Below, in pieces: positions 45,304-54,240 of a DNA stretch of 64,000 nucleotides. Below the pieces are notes generated by a model that ran no database searches, was not told where the DNA came from, and saw nothing but the letters and a program-made list of their open reading frames with translations. The number at the start of each line of letters is the position of its first letter. The stretch's first letter is position 1. The stretch comes from Psychrobacter immobilis (lineage in GTDB: Bacteria; Pseudomonadota; Gammaproteobacteria; Pseudomonadales; Moraxellaceae), in NCBI RefSeq assembly GCF_904846285.1, contig NZ_CAJHAD010000013.1, forward strand, positions 28,479-92,478, in the 5' to 3' direction. Both the position numbers and the translations under genes were made by a program.

Positions 45304-46848
45304 CTAGCTTTCATGCTTACGGCGCATATGCGGGAATAAAATCACATCGCGAATACTGGCTGAGTCCGTAAATAGCATCACCAAGCGATCAATACCGATA
45401 CCCTCGCCTGCTGTTGGCGGTAAGCCATAAGACAGTGCTTCAATATACTCTTCATCAAAATGCATGGCTTCATCATCTCCGGCATCTTTTTCAGCGACTT
45501 GACCAAGGAAACGCTCAGCTTGATCGGCAGGATCATTAAGCTCGCTAAAGCCATTGGCCAGTTCACGACCACCGATAAATAGCTCAAAGCGATCAGTAAT
45601 CTCAGGATTGTCATCGTTACGGCGCGCCAGCGGTGAGGTTTCAGCAGGGTATTCGGTGATAAAAGTTGGCTGACGTAGCTGATGCTCAGCGGTTTCTTCA
45701 AAGATAATCGTCTGCAATTTACCAACACCAAAGACATCTTTCACTTGTTGTCTAAGAGTGGTTGAAGCGTATTCTGCAAGATAATCACGGTCATTGATAC
45801 GTGCCATATCAAAGTTTTCTGCATATTGAGCAATCGCATCAGGCATAGACAAACGTATAAATGGCGCTTTTAGGCTAATGGCTTCGCCCTGATAAGTAAG
45901 CTCAGTCGTACCCAAGATATCCATCGCCAGCTCATTGAACAAGCGCTCGGTCAAATCCATCAAGTCATGATAATCTGCATACGCCTGATAAAACTCAATC
46001 ATGGTAAATTCAGGATTATGACGAGTTGATACGCCTTCATTACGGAAGCTACGGTTAATCTCAAATACCTTTTCAAAACCACCAACCACTAAGCGTTTTA
46101 GATAAAGCTCAGGAGCGATACGCAGATATAACGGCATATCCAATGCATTATGATGGGTCACAAACGGACGCGCAACCGCACCACCTGGGATAGGATGCAT
46201 CATCGGCGTTTCAACTTCCATAAAACGCTCATTTAACATAAATTTGCGAATACCGCTGATAACTTGGCTGCGCATCACAAAAGTATCGCGAGTGGTCTCA
46301 TTGGTCATCAAATCAAGATGGCGGTTGCGGTAGCGTGCTTCGACATCAGCTAAGCCATGAAACTTATTTGGCATCGGACGTAGTGCTTTCGTCAATAGAG
46401 TAAATTCTTTAATATGGACATATAGGTCGCCTTTTCCAGAACGACCGATATAACCTGATACGCCAACGATATCGCCCAAATCTAATGACTTGATATCGGC
46501 TAATGTCTCTTCATCTAGCTCTTTGCGTGCGACGTATAATTGGATGCGACCTGTCATATCTTGGATAACAATAAACGCCCCACGGTTTAGCATGACGCGA
46601 CCGGCGACATTAACCTGTGTTTTTTCGCCTTTAGCGTCATTATCCGCAATTTCTTGTTTTGAGATACCATCAAAAGCCGTTTGCAAGTCTTGAGCATAAT
46701 CCGTGCGCTTAAAGGTATTCGGATAAGGTTGTTTACCCGATGCGACGATATCATCCAACTTAGCTTGCAATTGAGCAATCAGCTCGTTAGCATCTTCTGG
46801 AACTTGCTCTTGGTTATTTTGCTGATTTTGATTATTAGGCTTTGACAT
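45304..46848 (-). CDS. lysS: Lysyl-tRNA synthetase (class II)
   Basis: The 514-residue enzyme charges tRNA-Lys. The N-terminal OB-fold anticodon domain ([28 protein letters not shown]) is followed by the class II catalytic core with motif 2 [26 protein letters not shown] and motif 3 [24 protein letters not shown]. Length fits LysS. The N-terminus has a Gln/Asn-rich extension (about 15 residues). It starts at ATG 46848 after GAGAG. Confidence 0.97.
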   Translation of the reverse strand: MSKPNNQNQQNNQEQVPEDANELIAQLQAKLDDIVASGKQPYPNTFKRTDYAQDLQTAFDGISKQEIADNDAKGEKTQVNVAGRVMLNRGAFIVIQDMTGRIQLYVARKELDEETLADIKSLDLGDIVGVSGYIGRSGKGDLYVHIKEFTLLTKALRPMPNKFHGLADVEARYRNRHLDLMTNETTRDTFVMRSQVISGIRKFMLNERFMEVETPMMHPIPGGAVARPFVTHHNALDMPLYLRIAPELYLKRLVVGGFEKVFEINRSFRNEGVSTRHNPEFTMIEFYQAYADYHDLMDLTERLFNELAMDILGTTELTYQGEAISLKAPFIRLSMPDAIAQYAENFDMARINDRDYLAEYASTTLRQQVKDVFGVGKLQTIIFEETAEHQLRQPTFITEYPAETSPLARRNDDNPEITDRFELFIGGRELANGFSELNDPADQAERFLGQVAEKDAGDDEAMHFDEEYIEALSYGLPPTAGEGIGIDRLVMLFTDSASIRDVILFPHMRRKHES

Positions 46849-46978
46849 AACACTCTCAAAATTATTAGATAATTAAAGGAATAAACGAAAACTATAAATT
46901 TAGAATACAGAATTAAAAATTTCAAATAAGACAGTTGAATAATGATGATGCGTTTTTAAAATTAAAAAAAGTACCGAA

Positions 46979-47467
46979 TCAATCGACACAGATGGCGGGC
47001 TGTGTCACGCCCTCTTCAATCGCTTGATAACAGCCAAACGGGCTACTATCACTGGCGCACTGTCCTGACTGAGTTTTGGCGTTGGCATCTAGAAACTCAC
47101 CTGTGTTTTTACATTTACCTTGGCAGTCGCTACTGTCTTGACAAGCTTTGCCCGCATCTGTATAAGAAACCACACATTGATAGCAACCAAGCATTCCTTG
47201 CTGTGAAAACGCGCCTCCCTTTGCCGTACAAGCTTGTACCATCTCGTTAGGCGGATAAACACAGGCTTGATAAGCAAACGGATCATTTTTATCGTTTGTT
47301 GCAGTATCATTTTCTGCACTACTATCGCTCTGCTCTGGCTGTAAGACTGGCGTTGATGGAGGCGTAACGCTACAAGCAGATAACCAAAACGCCATTAACA
47401 TCGCAATGATGGTCATCGCGAATTTGTCGAATGGTAATAGTATCGCTGAGCTGGTTATCATATGCAT
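46979..47467 (-). CDS. Cys-rich lipoprotein
   Basis: The 162-residue protein has an N-terminal hydrophobic stretch (about 17-30) and lipobox LSAC (Cys32), predicting a lipid-anchored periplasmic protein. The mature part has a Ser/Asp/Asn linker and then ten Cys, including CYQC and CQDSSDCQGKCK, which suggests several disulfides and a small compact domain; the DCxGxC run recalls toxin-like or EGF-like knots but I do not recognise a family. GAGAGG precedes the ATG at 47467. It lies 35 bases downstream of prfA on the same strand. Confidence 0.7.
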   Translation of the reverse strand: MHMITSSAILLPFDKFAMTIIAMLMAFWLSACSVTPPSTPVLQPEQSDSSAENDTATNDKNDPFAYQACVYPPNEMVQACTAKGGAFSQQGMLGCYQCVVSYTDAGKACQDSSDCQGKCKNTGEFLDANAKTQSGQCASDSSPFGCYQAIEEGVTQPAICVD

Positions 47468-47501
47468 GACGCACGCCTCTCATGGACTTATCAATTTTTT
47501 A

Positions 47502-48590
47502 TTAAGCACCACCAATACTCGCCATCAAGTCTGCTTGGTGTTCACGCAGCAGCGCATCTAGTAACTCATCCATATCACCTTCCATAATGGCATCAAGCTT
47601 ATACAACGTCAGGTTGATACGGTGGTCGGTCATACGCCCTTGCGGGAAATTATAGGTACGAATACGCTCTGAGCGATCGCCGCTACCAACCAAGTCGCGA
47701 CGTATCGAGTCCGCCACATCAACCTGTGCTTGTACTTTTGCTTGTTGGATTTTGGACACCAGCATTTTCATCGCATGTGCACGGTTTTTATGCTGACTGC
47801 GTTCTTGTTGACACTCTACCACGGTACCAGTCGGAATGTGCGTCAAACGTACCGCAGAGTCTGTGGTGTTAACGTGCTGACCACCGGCGCCGCTTGAGCG
47901 GAAGGTATCCATTTTAATGTCGGCAGGATTGATATCGACGGTATCATCAATCTCAACCTCTGGCATGACCGCAACCGTACAAGCCGAGGTATGGACGCGA
48001 CCTTGGCTTTCGGTCTCAGGCACACGCTGTACGCGGTGAGCGCCCGACTCAAACTTTAAACGACCATAAACGCTATTGCCCGACACGCGGGTGATAATCT
48101 CTTTATAGCCGCCGTGTTCGCCCTCATTAGCCGACAGAATATCTACCGTCCAGCCTTGAGTTTGAGCATACTTTTGATACATACGGAACAAATCACCAGA
48201 GAAAATCGCTGCCTCATCACCGCCCGTTCCTGCCCGAATCTCCAAGAAAGCAGGTACTTTATCATTAGGGTCTTTTGGCAACATCATGACGTTAAGCGCT
48301 TCTTCCATCTCTACGATGGTGTCACGCGCACTGTCAATCTCGTCCTGCATCATCTCTTTCATTTCAGGGTCTGAAGCTTCCGCTAGCATCACCTCTGCAT
48401 CCGCTTGATCCGTTTCTGCACGCACATAGTTCTGCCATAATGTCGTGATATCCATCAAGTCGCTGTGTTCGACGGACAATTCACGGAATGTATTATTATC
48501 GCTGATGACACTAGGATCTGATAATAAGGCGGTGACCTCTTCATAACGGTCTACCATCTGGTCTAAACGCAGGCGTAAGGATTCTTTCAT
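47502..48590 (-). CDS. prfA: Peptide chain release factor 1
   Basis: The 362-residue factor recognises UAA and UAG. It has the peptidyl-tRNA hydrolysis GGQ motif (236-238 in [10 protein letters not shown]) and the RF1 codon-recognition tripeptide at 191-193 (Pro-Glu-Thr, in [11 protein letters not shown]. coli has Pro-Ala-Thr). Length and the [11 protein letters not shown] segment confirm RF1 rather than RF2. No prmC/hemK lies directly downstream here, unlike in many relatives; a Cys-rich lipoprotein gene follows instead. Confidence 0.96.
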   Translation of the reverse strand: MKESLRLRLDQMVDRYEEVTALLSDPSVISDNNTFRELSVEHSDLMDITTLWQNYVRAETDQADAEVMLAEASDPEMKEMMQDEIDSARDTIVEMEEALNVMMLPKDPNDKVPAFLEIRAGTGGDEAAIFSGDLFRMYQKYAQTQGWTVDILSANEGEHGGYKEIITRVSGNSVYGRLKFESGAHRVQRVPETESQGRVHTSACTVAVMPEVEIDDTVDINPADIKMDTFRSSGAGGQHVNTTDSAVRLTHIPTGTVVECQQERSQHKNRAHAMKMLVSKIQQAKVQAQVDVADSIRRDLVGSGDRSERIRTYNFPQGRMTDHRINLTLYKLDAIMEGDMDELLDALLREHQADLMASIGGA

Positions 48591-48794
48591 AAAAGGACTT
48601 TTTTAAAATGAGTAAAATAAGAGAGTGATTATAGCAAATTTTTGCGCTTAATTTAAAACCTCTAAGCAATCTTGCCATTATATTCGCAAACTACTTAATT
48701 TATACTCAATTACGCCTACATACCAACCTCTAGTTCTACTTGCTATAGGCATAAAAATGCATAAAGAAGCAAAAAATCTAAACAATAAGCATAA

Positions 48795-48826
48795 AAAAAT
48801 AGCCAAGAATTCTCTTAGCTATTTTT
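48795..48826 (-). terminator. Terminator of the FabH-like gene
   Basis: AAAAATAGC / GCTATTTTT stem extended by AAG/CTT across one mismatch, just past the stop of the minus-strand gene at 48855 and upstream of prfA. Confidence 0.75.
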
Positions 48827-48854
48827 ATGGTTATAACAGAGCTTTGACTAACTA

Positions 48855-50000
48855 TTAAACTTTACGAACCAGTACCGAACCAATTGAGTAACCTGCACCA
48901 AAAGAGCAAATAACGCCCAAATCACCAGATTTTAGCGCATCTTTATAGCGATGGAAGACAATCATTGGACTGGCGGAGCTGGTGTTGGCAAATTCGGCGA
49001 TAACACTTGGCACAATCGCCTTATCAGCATCACGTCCAACGACTGTACGCAAGATTAAATCAAGCATATTGGCATTGGCTTGGTGTAACCACATCATTTT
49101 TACGTCAGACGTTGCGATGTCGTTTTCTTGCAGATGCTCAGTGATAATCTCTGAGACTTTTGGACAAACTTCACGGAATACTTTACGACCATTTTGCAAA
49201 AACAGTTTGTCGGTGACTGGTTCTTTGATATCCGGATACATCTCAGTCTGCGCCGCTAAGAACTCAGAGCGGTCCATAAAGCCGTATTCGTTTTTGATAT
49301 TGGTTGAAAACTGGGTGAACAACTTGGTGCTTAAAATCTCATAACCTTTTGGCGTATCAAGCTCTTCAACGATAGAGGCGGTTGCGACATCACCAAAGAT
49401 AAAGTGGCTGTCACGGTTGCGCCAGTTTAGATGCGCTGAGGTAATCTCGACGTTGACTACGGCAACGCGTTTGGCAAGACCCGAGACGATTGAACCATGT
49501 GCTTGCGATAGACCAAAAGTCGCCGCGCTACAAGCCACGTTCATATCATAAGCAAAACCGCCAATCATACCGATTGCATCCTGAATCTCGATAGAAACCG
49601 CAGGATAAGTACGCTGAAAATTTGAGCATGCAAGAATAATACCGTCTAAATCATTGGCCTCTAGACCCGCATCTGCTAGCGCATCTTTTAGCGCTGCCGT
49701 GCCCATTTCTGCCATGATTGATAGCTCTTCACCCAAATTGCGGTAAGGAATCACAGGCGCCATAATTTCGGGATCTAAGATACCGTCTTTGTCCATCACA
49801 TAACGTGATTTGATACCAGATACTTTTTCGATAAAGGCCGCTGATGAATGCTCTAGCGCCGTAACCGTTCCTGCTTCAATCGCGTCAGCATGTTTGGCGT
49901 TATAATTATCAACATACTGGTTAAATGAATCTACTAGCTCTTCATTACTAATACTATAAGGGGGAATATACAGGCCGGTGCCCGTGATACAAGTCGTCAT
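48855..50000 (-). CDS. Beta-ketoacyl-ACP synthase III (FabH-like)
   Basis: The 381-residue thiolase-fold enzyme condenses an acyl-CoA with malonyl-ACP. The catalytic triad is visible: Cys157 (NVACSAATFG), His306 (WLHQANANM) and Asn339 (FANTSSASP). It is about 60 residues longer than E. coli FabH, with an insertion near the N-terminus (DNYNAKHADAIEAGTVTALE), as in the FabH-like proteins of Pseudomonas and Acinetobacter that use medium-chain acyl-CoA; substrate preference here is inference. AAGGA eight bases upstream supports ATG 50000 over ATG 50009. Confidence 0.88.
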   Translation of the reverse strand: MTTCITGTGLYIPPYSISNEELVDSFNQYVDNYNAKHADAIEAGTVTALEHSSAAFIEKVSGIKSRYVMDKDGILDPEIMAPVIPYRNLGEELSIMAEMGTAALKDALADAGLEANDLDGIILACSNFQRTYPAVSIEIQDAIGMIGGFAYDMNVACSAATFGLSQAHGSIVSGLAKRVAVVNVEITSAHLNWRNRDSHFIFGDVATASIVEELDTPKGYEILSTKLFTQFSTNIKNEYGFMDRSEFLAAQTEMYPDIKEPVTDKLFLQNGRKVFREVCPKVSEIITEHLQENDIATSDVKMMWLHQANANMLDLILRTVVGRDADKAIVPSVIAEFANTSSASPMIVFHRYKDALKSGDLGVICSFGAGYSIGSVLVRKV

Positions 50001-50399
50001 GATGCGCATCCTTGTCTACTACGATGGTGCTTGAAATAAGCATAAAAGTGGAGAAAAACAACAGTCGTCTAATTTTCGGTGAATAACTGTAAACTTAAAA
50101 TAAGTGCCTTTATTATGCCTGAATAATATAATTTTTCTAATACTTTGTTACAAATAATCAGCTTCTTAATGAGAATAAGTAAATATCGGCTTCATTTCTC
50201 GACAGCTGCGCTATAATCAGCGTTGATTATCAAGGCTTGGTTGCGTTATTTTATCCAATATAGATATTTTTGGTTGCAACTATTTTGCTTGCGACTGACT
50301 CCCACTAATTGACATTAATTGCCACTGACTCGTTAAAATTTTATAAACTCGACCGATATTATCTACCTCTTCTTTTTACTTTTTGACTTTGGAACAGTA
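50001..50399. other. Divergent intergenic region FabH-like / pnuC
   Basis: About 400 bases; a TATAAT at 50212-50217 on the plus strand could be the pnuC -10 box. No RNA structure stands out. Confidence 0.35.
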
Positions 50400-51161
50400 A
50401 TGGCAGAACTCCTAAACTGGTTATTCGGGCAATATGCCGACTACCCGACCCTATTTATCGCTTTAGAATTAATCGCGGTTCTATTTGGGGTCAGCAGCGT
50501 TTTACTTGCCAGCAAAACCAATATTTTAGTTTTTCCTATTGGGCTAGTTAGCACCGCCATTTTTGTTTATCTGCTTTGGAAGTGGCAATTATTCGGCGAT
50601 ATGTTTATCAACGCCTATTACAGTATCATGAGTATTTATGGTTGGATAAATTGGACGCAGAATAAGCACAATACAGCAATCAAAAAGCATCAAAATCATA
50701 TAAACCCAACCAGCCAGCAGCAAGAGGAGCGCGTGCAAAATACGGACGCCCAATATGCCATTGACGTTGAGCATATAAACAAAAAAGATGTGCCTATACT
50801 GACAGCATTAGCAGCGGCGACCACTGCTTTTGTCGCCTTGGTCTATTACTTCAGACCCGTTATCAATAATAACTTTAGCTTTGATGGCGCTGAGCTTGGT
50901 GTGCATTTATTTACATGGGTTGACTATACTGATATGTTGACTACGGCACTGTTTTTAATGGCAATGTGGCTGATGGCTCGGCGCAAAATTGAGCATTGGC
51001 TACTGTGGATTATTGCTGATACTATTTCCGTACCGCTATACTTTTATAAAGGTCTTACTTTTACGGCGCTACAATATGTAGTCTTCACTCTCATCGCAAT
51101 CTGGGCATATTATGAATGGCAAAGACGCTATCGCGTTCAATCTCACGCAGCATACGCCTAA
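50400..51161 (+). CDS. pnuC: Nicotinamide riboside transporter PnuC
   Basis: The 253-residue inner-membrane protein has about seven helices. PnuC features are present: an N-terminal helix with FGVSSVLLASKTNILVFPIG, the WQLFGDMFINAYYSIMSIYGWINW segment typical of the family, and a C-terminal LLWIIADTISVPLYFYKGL ... AIWAYYEWQR. A hydrophilic insertion of about 50 residues (Lys/His/Asn/Gln-rich) lies between helices 3 and 4. PnuC imports nicotinamide riboside by facilitated diffusion; the downstream overlapping NadR-type kinase would trap it by phosphorylation. No NadR repressor domain is seen in the window. Confidence 0.92.
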   Translation: MAELLNWLFGQYADYPTLFIALELIAVLFGVSSVLLASKTNILVFPIGLVSTAIFVYLLWKWQLFGDMFINAYYSIMSIYGWINWTQNKHNTAIKKHQNHINPTSQQQEERVQNTDAQYAIDVEHINKKDVPILTALAAATTAFVALVYYFRPVINNNFSFDGAELGVHLFTWVDYTDMLTTALFLMAMWLMARRKIEHWLLWIIADTISVPLYFYKGLTFTALQYVVFTLIAIWAYYEWQRRYRVQSHAAYA

Positions 51162-51693
51162 AACCGTTATTAATGTCGCGATACTGGGGGCAGAAAGCAC
51201 CGGCAAGACTACTTTATGCCGCGATTTGGCTGTGCATTTTGGCTGCCCATGGGTGCCAGAATATATGCGCACTTATCTGCAAGCAAAATGGGATAATGAG
51301 CAGTTGACCTGTACGTGGGATGATTTATTGCCTATCGCGCAAGGTCAGATTGAATTAGAAAACGAACTTGCCAAACAAGCTGCGCAAACGTCTGATAGTG
51401 GCTATTTATTCTGTGATACAAGTCTATTTGAGCTGATGGTGTATGCCAAATGGTATTATGGCGATTGCCCTAAAGCGCTTAGCCAAGCGGCATTGGCACA
51501 TCATTACGATACGATTCTATTGACCGACGTTGATATCCCATGGGTCGCCGATGATTTACGTGATAGCCCACATCAACGTGAAGACATTAGTGCTTATTTT
51601 GCCAGCCAATTAACCTTGCATAATAAGACTTTTCAACGTATCGGCGGTGATAGAGAGGAAAGAGTTCAGCAAGTCGTAAAATTATTAGCGTAA
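51112..51693 (+). CDS. NadR-type nicotinamide riboside kinase (AAA ATPase)
   Basis: The 193-residue P-loop protein has Walker A GAESTGKT (26-33), WVPEYMRTYL, FCDTSLFELMVYAKWYYGDCP and LLTDVDIPWVADDLRDSP, which match the C-terminal ribosylnicotinamide-kinase domain of NadR. It lacks the N-terminal DNA-binding and the central NMN adenylyltransferase domains, so it is a stand-alone kinase. It starts 50 bases inside the end of pnuC in another frame, indicating tight translational coupling. Together they make a NAD salvage module: import, then phosphorylation to NMN. Confidence 0.88.
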   Translation: MNGKDAIAFNLTQHTPKTVINVAILGAESTGKTTLCRDLAVHFGCPWVPEYMRTYLQAKWDNEQLTCTWDDLLPIAQGQIELENELAKQAAQTSDSGYLFCDTSLFELMVYAKWYYGDCPKALSQAALAHHYDTILLTDVDIPWVADDLRDSPHQREDISAYFASQLTLHNKTFQRIGGDREERVQQVVKLLA

Positions 51694-51785
51694 TTTCATT
51701 AAATAAGAAGGCTAGGCTATTTAACACAGTTTAACGTCGTTAGATTGTTTAAACAAAGATGGTAAAATCCTGTGTCATTCATTAA

Positions 51786-52469
51786 CTATCTAACAATTTT
51801 GCTATTTAAGGCTTTAGCCCAGTTCTTACAGTCACTCTCACAGCGTTGGCATACTTGATTAGGATTTAAGATAAAATCCACGTAGCCACAATACATACAA
51901 GCATAATACACCTCTGGCTCTATCTGCTTGACGGGCTGATACTGCTTAGGGAACAGTGGCAAGCCATAACAGGTGTCTTCAGGCGTACATAACAAGATAC
52001 TAAATTCCCCATCTGTCTCAAGCAAACCGGTGCGCACCTGTCCCAAATGCTCAACCCCTTGTTGACGCATTTCGGAAAAAAACTCATCGTGCGACATTTC
52101 GCCCTTTTTTATCTTATCGAGGACCAACATGCTGTCCTCGACAATATAAAGCGCTTTGCCTTCTAATAGATACTCAAAAGATTCAAACTTCATCATCGCC
52201 CATGTACATAGACGATAAAGAATAATAACGGTACTCATGATGAGCACCGCTTGGATAATGGGCAAGTCTTCGGTAAACATCGGGTCACCAGCAATAGAGC
52301 CAAGTGATAAGATAATCGTCAGCTCAAAGATGGACAACTGCCGTATGCCGCGCTTACCGGTAAAGCGTAAAAACAAAATAATCAGCGTAAACATTACCGT
52401 GACGCGTATGAGTATTTCAGCGGCAAATGCCCATGTGGTGTCATAAACAAAGATACTTGCCCAATCCAT
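51786..52469 (-). CDS. DUF421 membrane protein with C-terminal zinc-ribbon-like tail
   Basis: The 227-residue protein has two or three N-terminal hydrophobic helices (VTVMFTLIILFLRFTGKRGIRQLSIFELTIILSLGSIAGDPMFT is the DUF421/YetF core), then a cytosolic domain LLEGKALYIVEDSML ... MRQQGVEHLGQV. The C-terminus adds Cys191-x2-Cys194 and Cys207-x2-Cys210 plus Cys214, a treble-clef or zinc-ribbon pattern. DUF421 proteins have unknown function. The start ATG 52469 is followed by MDWASIFVYDTTW. It is convergent with the NadR-type gene. Confidence 0.85.
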   Translation of the reverse strand: MDWASIFVYDTTWAFAAEILIRVTVMFTLIILFLRFTGKRGIRQLSIFELTIILSLGSIAGDPMFTEDLPIIQAVLIMSTVIILYRLCTWAMMKFESFEYLLEGKALYIVEDSMLVLDKIKKGEMSHDEFFSEMRQQGVEHLGQVRTGLLETDGEFSILLCTPEDTCYGLPLFPKQYQPVKQIEPEVYYACMYCGYVDFILNPNQVCQRCESDCKNWAKALNSKIVR

Positions 52470-52571
52470 GTGTTTTTCCTTATCGTTATTTTTATGCTGG
52501 CATCAAAGCTTTGCTGTTTAGAAGTGCTTTATTTTATGCAAAAACTTTGTTAATGATTGTAGGAATTATTT

Positions 52572-53510
52572 TTGAAAGCCGCCTTATATACGATTATCGC
52601 TTTAATAGCCTTTGCCGCCAATTCGTTACTTTGCAGAATGGCACTGGCAGACGGTGCGATTGATGCCTGGAATTTTACCGCTATCCGCTTGCTCAGCGGC
52701 GCTGCATGCCTTGGTCTTATCATGCTGCTGCAGGCGCATTTTTTAAAACAAAACGCTCTAAAAAGAAAGGCGCTAAAACGAACCCGTTTAAAACAAAGCA
52801 GCCTAAAACAGACGGCTTTACAACAGACTGGCAGTAAAGAAAAAGGTGATTGGTTGAGTGCTATCAGCTTGGTCATTTATGCCATTTGTTTTTCGGTGGC
52901 TTACCAAGCACTTGATACCGGTACGGGTGCGCTTATTTTGTTTTCCGCGGTGCAGCTTACGATGATTGGTTGGGGAATTTATAATAAAGAGCGATTGAAT
53001 GGCGTGCAGTGGACAGCGCTTTTGATAGCGTTGATAGGCTTTATATATTTAATGCTGCCATCTGCGGCCATGCCATCCCTATCTGGGGCGCTTATAATGG
53101 CAATAAGCGGTATCGCATGGGGTATCTATAGCATACGGGGCAAAACCTGCGTATCGCCTCTCAGAACGACTGGCTTTAACTTTTTAAGAAGCCTAGTTGC
53201 TGTGCCGATATTGGCACTGATCGGTATGAGCTACCTCTCAACCATAAGTATGACGGGTGTCATACTGGCAACAGTATCAGGTGCTATAGCCTCTGGCATC
53301 GGCTACAGTATTTGGTATGTGGCTATGCCGCTATTAAAAACGACCCAGTCTGCGGTGGTACAGCTTTGCGTACCAGTGCTCGCTGCACTCATGGGCGTGG
53401 TATTTTTATCGGAGCAGCTCACGTTAGAGTTTATTATCGTAAGCTCGGTTATCTTAGGCGCGGTGTTGATATTTATCTTAAATAAAAATCGACCAAAAAA
53501 AATGGTTTGA
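52572..53510 (+). CDS. EamA/DMT-family transporter with repeat insertion
   Basis: The 312-residue inner-membrane protein of the drug/metabolite transporter superfamily has ten predicted helices in two EamA halves. Start is TTG 52572 with TAGGA eight bases upstream; no ATG fits better. Residues 58-87, in the loop after helix 2, are six degenerate pentapeptides LK(Q/R)xx (LKQNA, LKRKA, LKRTR, LKQSS, LKQTA, LQQTG), a strongly basic insertion that typical EamA proteins lack. The substrate is unknown. Confidence 0.85.
   Translation: MKAALYTIIALIAFAANSLLCRMALADGAIDAWNFTAIRLLSGAACLGLIMLLQAHFLKQNALKRKALKRTRLKQSSLKQTALQQTGSKEKGDWLSAISLVIYAICFSVAYQALDTGTGALILFSAVQLTMIGWGIYNKERLNGVQWTALLIALIGFIYLMLPSAAMPSLSGALIMAISGIAWGIYSIRGKTCVSPLRTTGFNFLRSLVAVPILALIGMSYLSTISMTGVILATVSGAIASGIGYSIWYVAMPLLKTTQSAVVQLCVPVLAALMGVVFLSEQLTLEFIIVSSVILGAVLIFILNKNRPKKMV
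52743..52832. repeat. Six degenerate 15-bp repeats in the EamA gene
   Basis: Units begin TTAAAACAA or CTAAAA-like and encode LK(Q/R)xx pentapeptides. The 15-bp unit preserves the frame. Confidence 0.85.
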
Positions 53511-53688
53511 TAGCAGATATCTAATAAGCCTCTAGCGCTTAAAGCTTGACTAGCCATACTACTCAGTCATAAATCCGCTAGCCGATGTTACTTTCCTAAA
53601 CTCGAACCACAACACGAAATTACATTTTTTGTTGTATTATACCGCTCAGCGTAACAAATAAAATTCACACTAAAACTTGAGGGATATT

Positions 53689-54060
53689 ATGAAAAAATTA
53701 TTAGCCGTAGCACCTTTTGCCGTATTACTGGCTGCTTGTGCAACCAATGCACCAACCACTACTACGCCAACGACCAACACTCAACAAGTAGTTCAGTCAT
53801 TCACTTGTGAAGACAATGGTCAAATCACTGCTGCCTATACTGCAAACGGCCAAGCTGCCAACCTAAGTGTCACATTGCCTAAAGTTGGCTTAAACAACGC
53901 TAAAGTTAGCATGAAGCAAGCGGTATCAGGTTCTGGCGCTCGTTATGTCAACGACGTGAACCCTAAAACTACTTACGATTGGCACACCAAAGCAGATTAT
54001 GGCATCATGACTATCAAATCAGATAACGGTCAAGAATACCAAGTTAACTGCCAACTATAA
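53689..54060 (+). CDS. Small lipoprotein, MliC-like
   Basis: The 123-residue protein starts at ATG 53689, preceded by GAGGGA. The signal peptide ends in lipobox LAAC (Cys17), followed by a Thr/Asn linker. The mature domain has FTCEDNGQITAAYTANG, ... SGARYVNDVN ... DYGIMTIKSDNGQEYQVNCQL, which fits the MliC (membrane-bound lysozyme inhibitor) pattern: an 8-stranded beta-barrel closed by an N-C terminal disulfide and an SGARY loop. MliC proteins inhibit C-type lysozyme in the periplasm; inhibition here is inference. Confidence 0.78.
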   Translation: MKKLLAVAPFAVLLAACATNAPTTTTPTTNTQQVVQSFTCEDNGQITAAYTANGQAANLSVTLPKVGLNNAKVSMKQAVSGSGARYVNDVNPKTTYDWHTKADYGIMTIKSDNGQEYQVNCQL

Positions 54061-54124
54061 TAACCATAAATAATAACTGGTAGTTACTTAAGCAAAATCT
54101 GTATTTTTACTAAAATCTATTTAA

Positions 54125-54160
54125 AAAAAGAGCCAGTAATCAAACTACTGGCTCTTTTTT
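54125..54160. terminator. Bidirectional terminator MliC-like / catalase-like gene
   Basis: AAAAAAGAGCCAGTA / TACTGGCTCTTTTTT, a 15-bp stem with a 7-base loop. Confidence 0.93.
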
Positions 54161-54240
54161 GTGTTTTATTTTATAAAAATATATCAATAGATAGTTTTTA
54201 ATAAGTGCCTATTAAAACCAATCCAAGTATTTAGACATAG

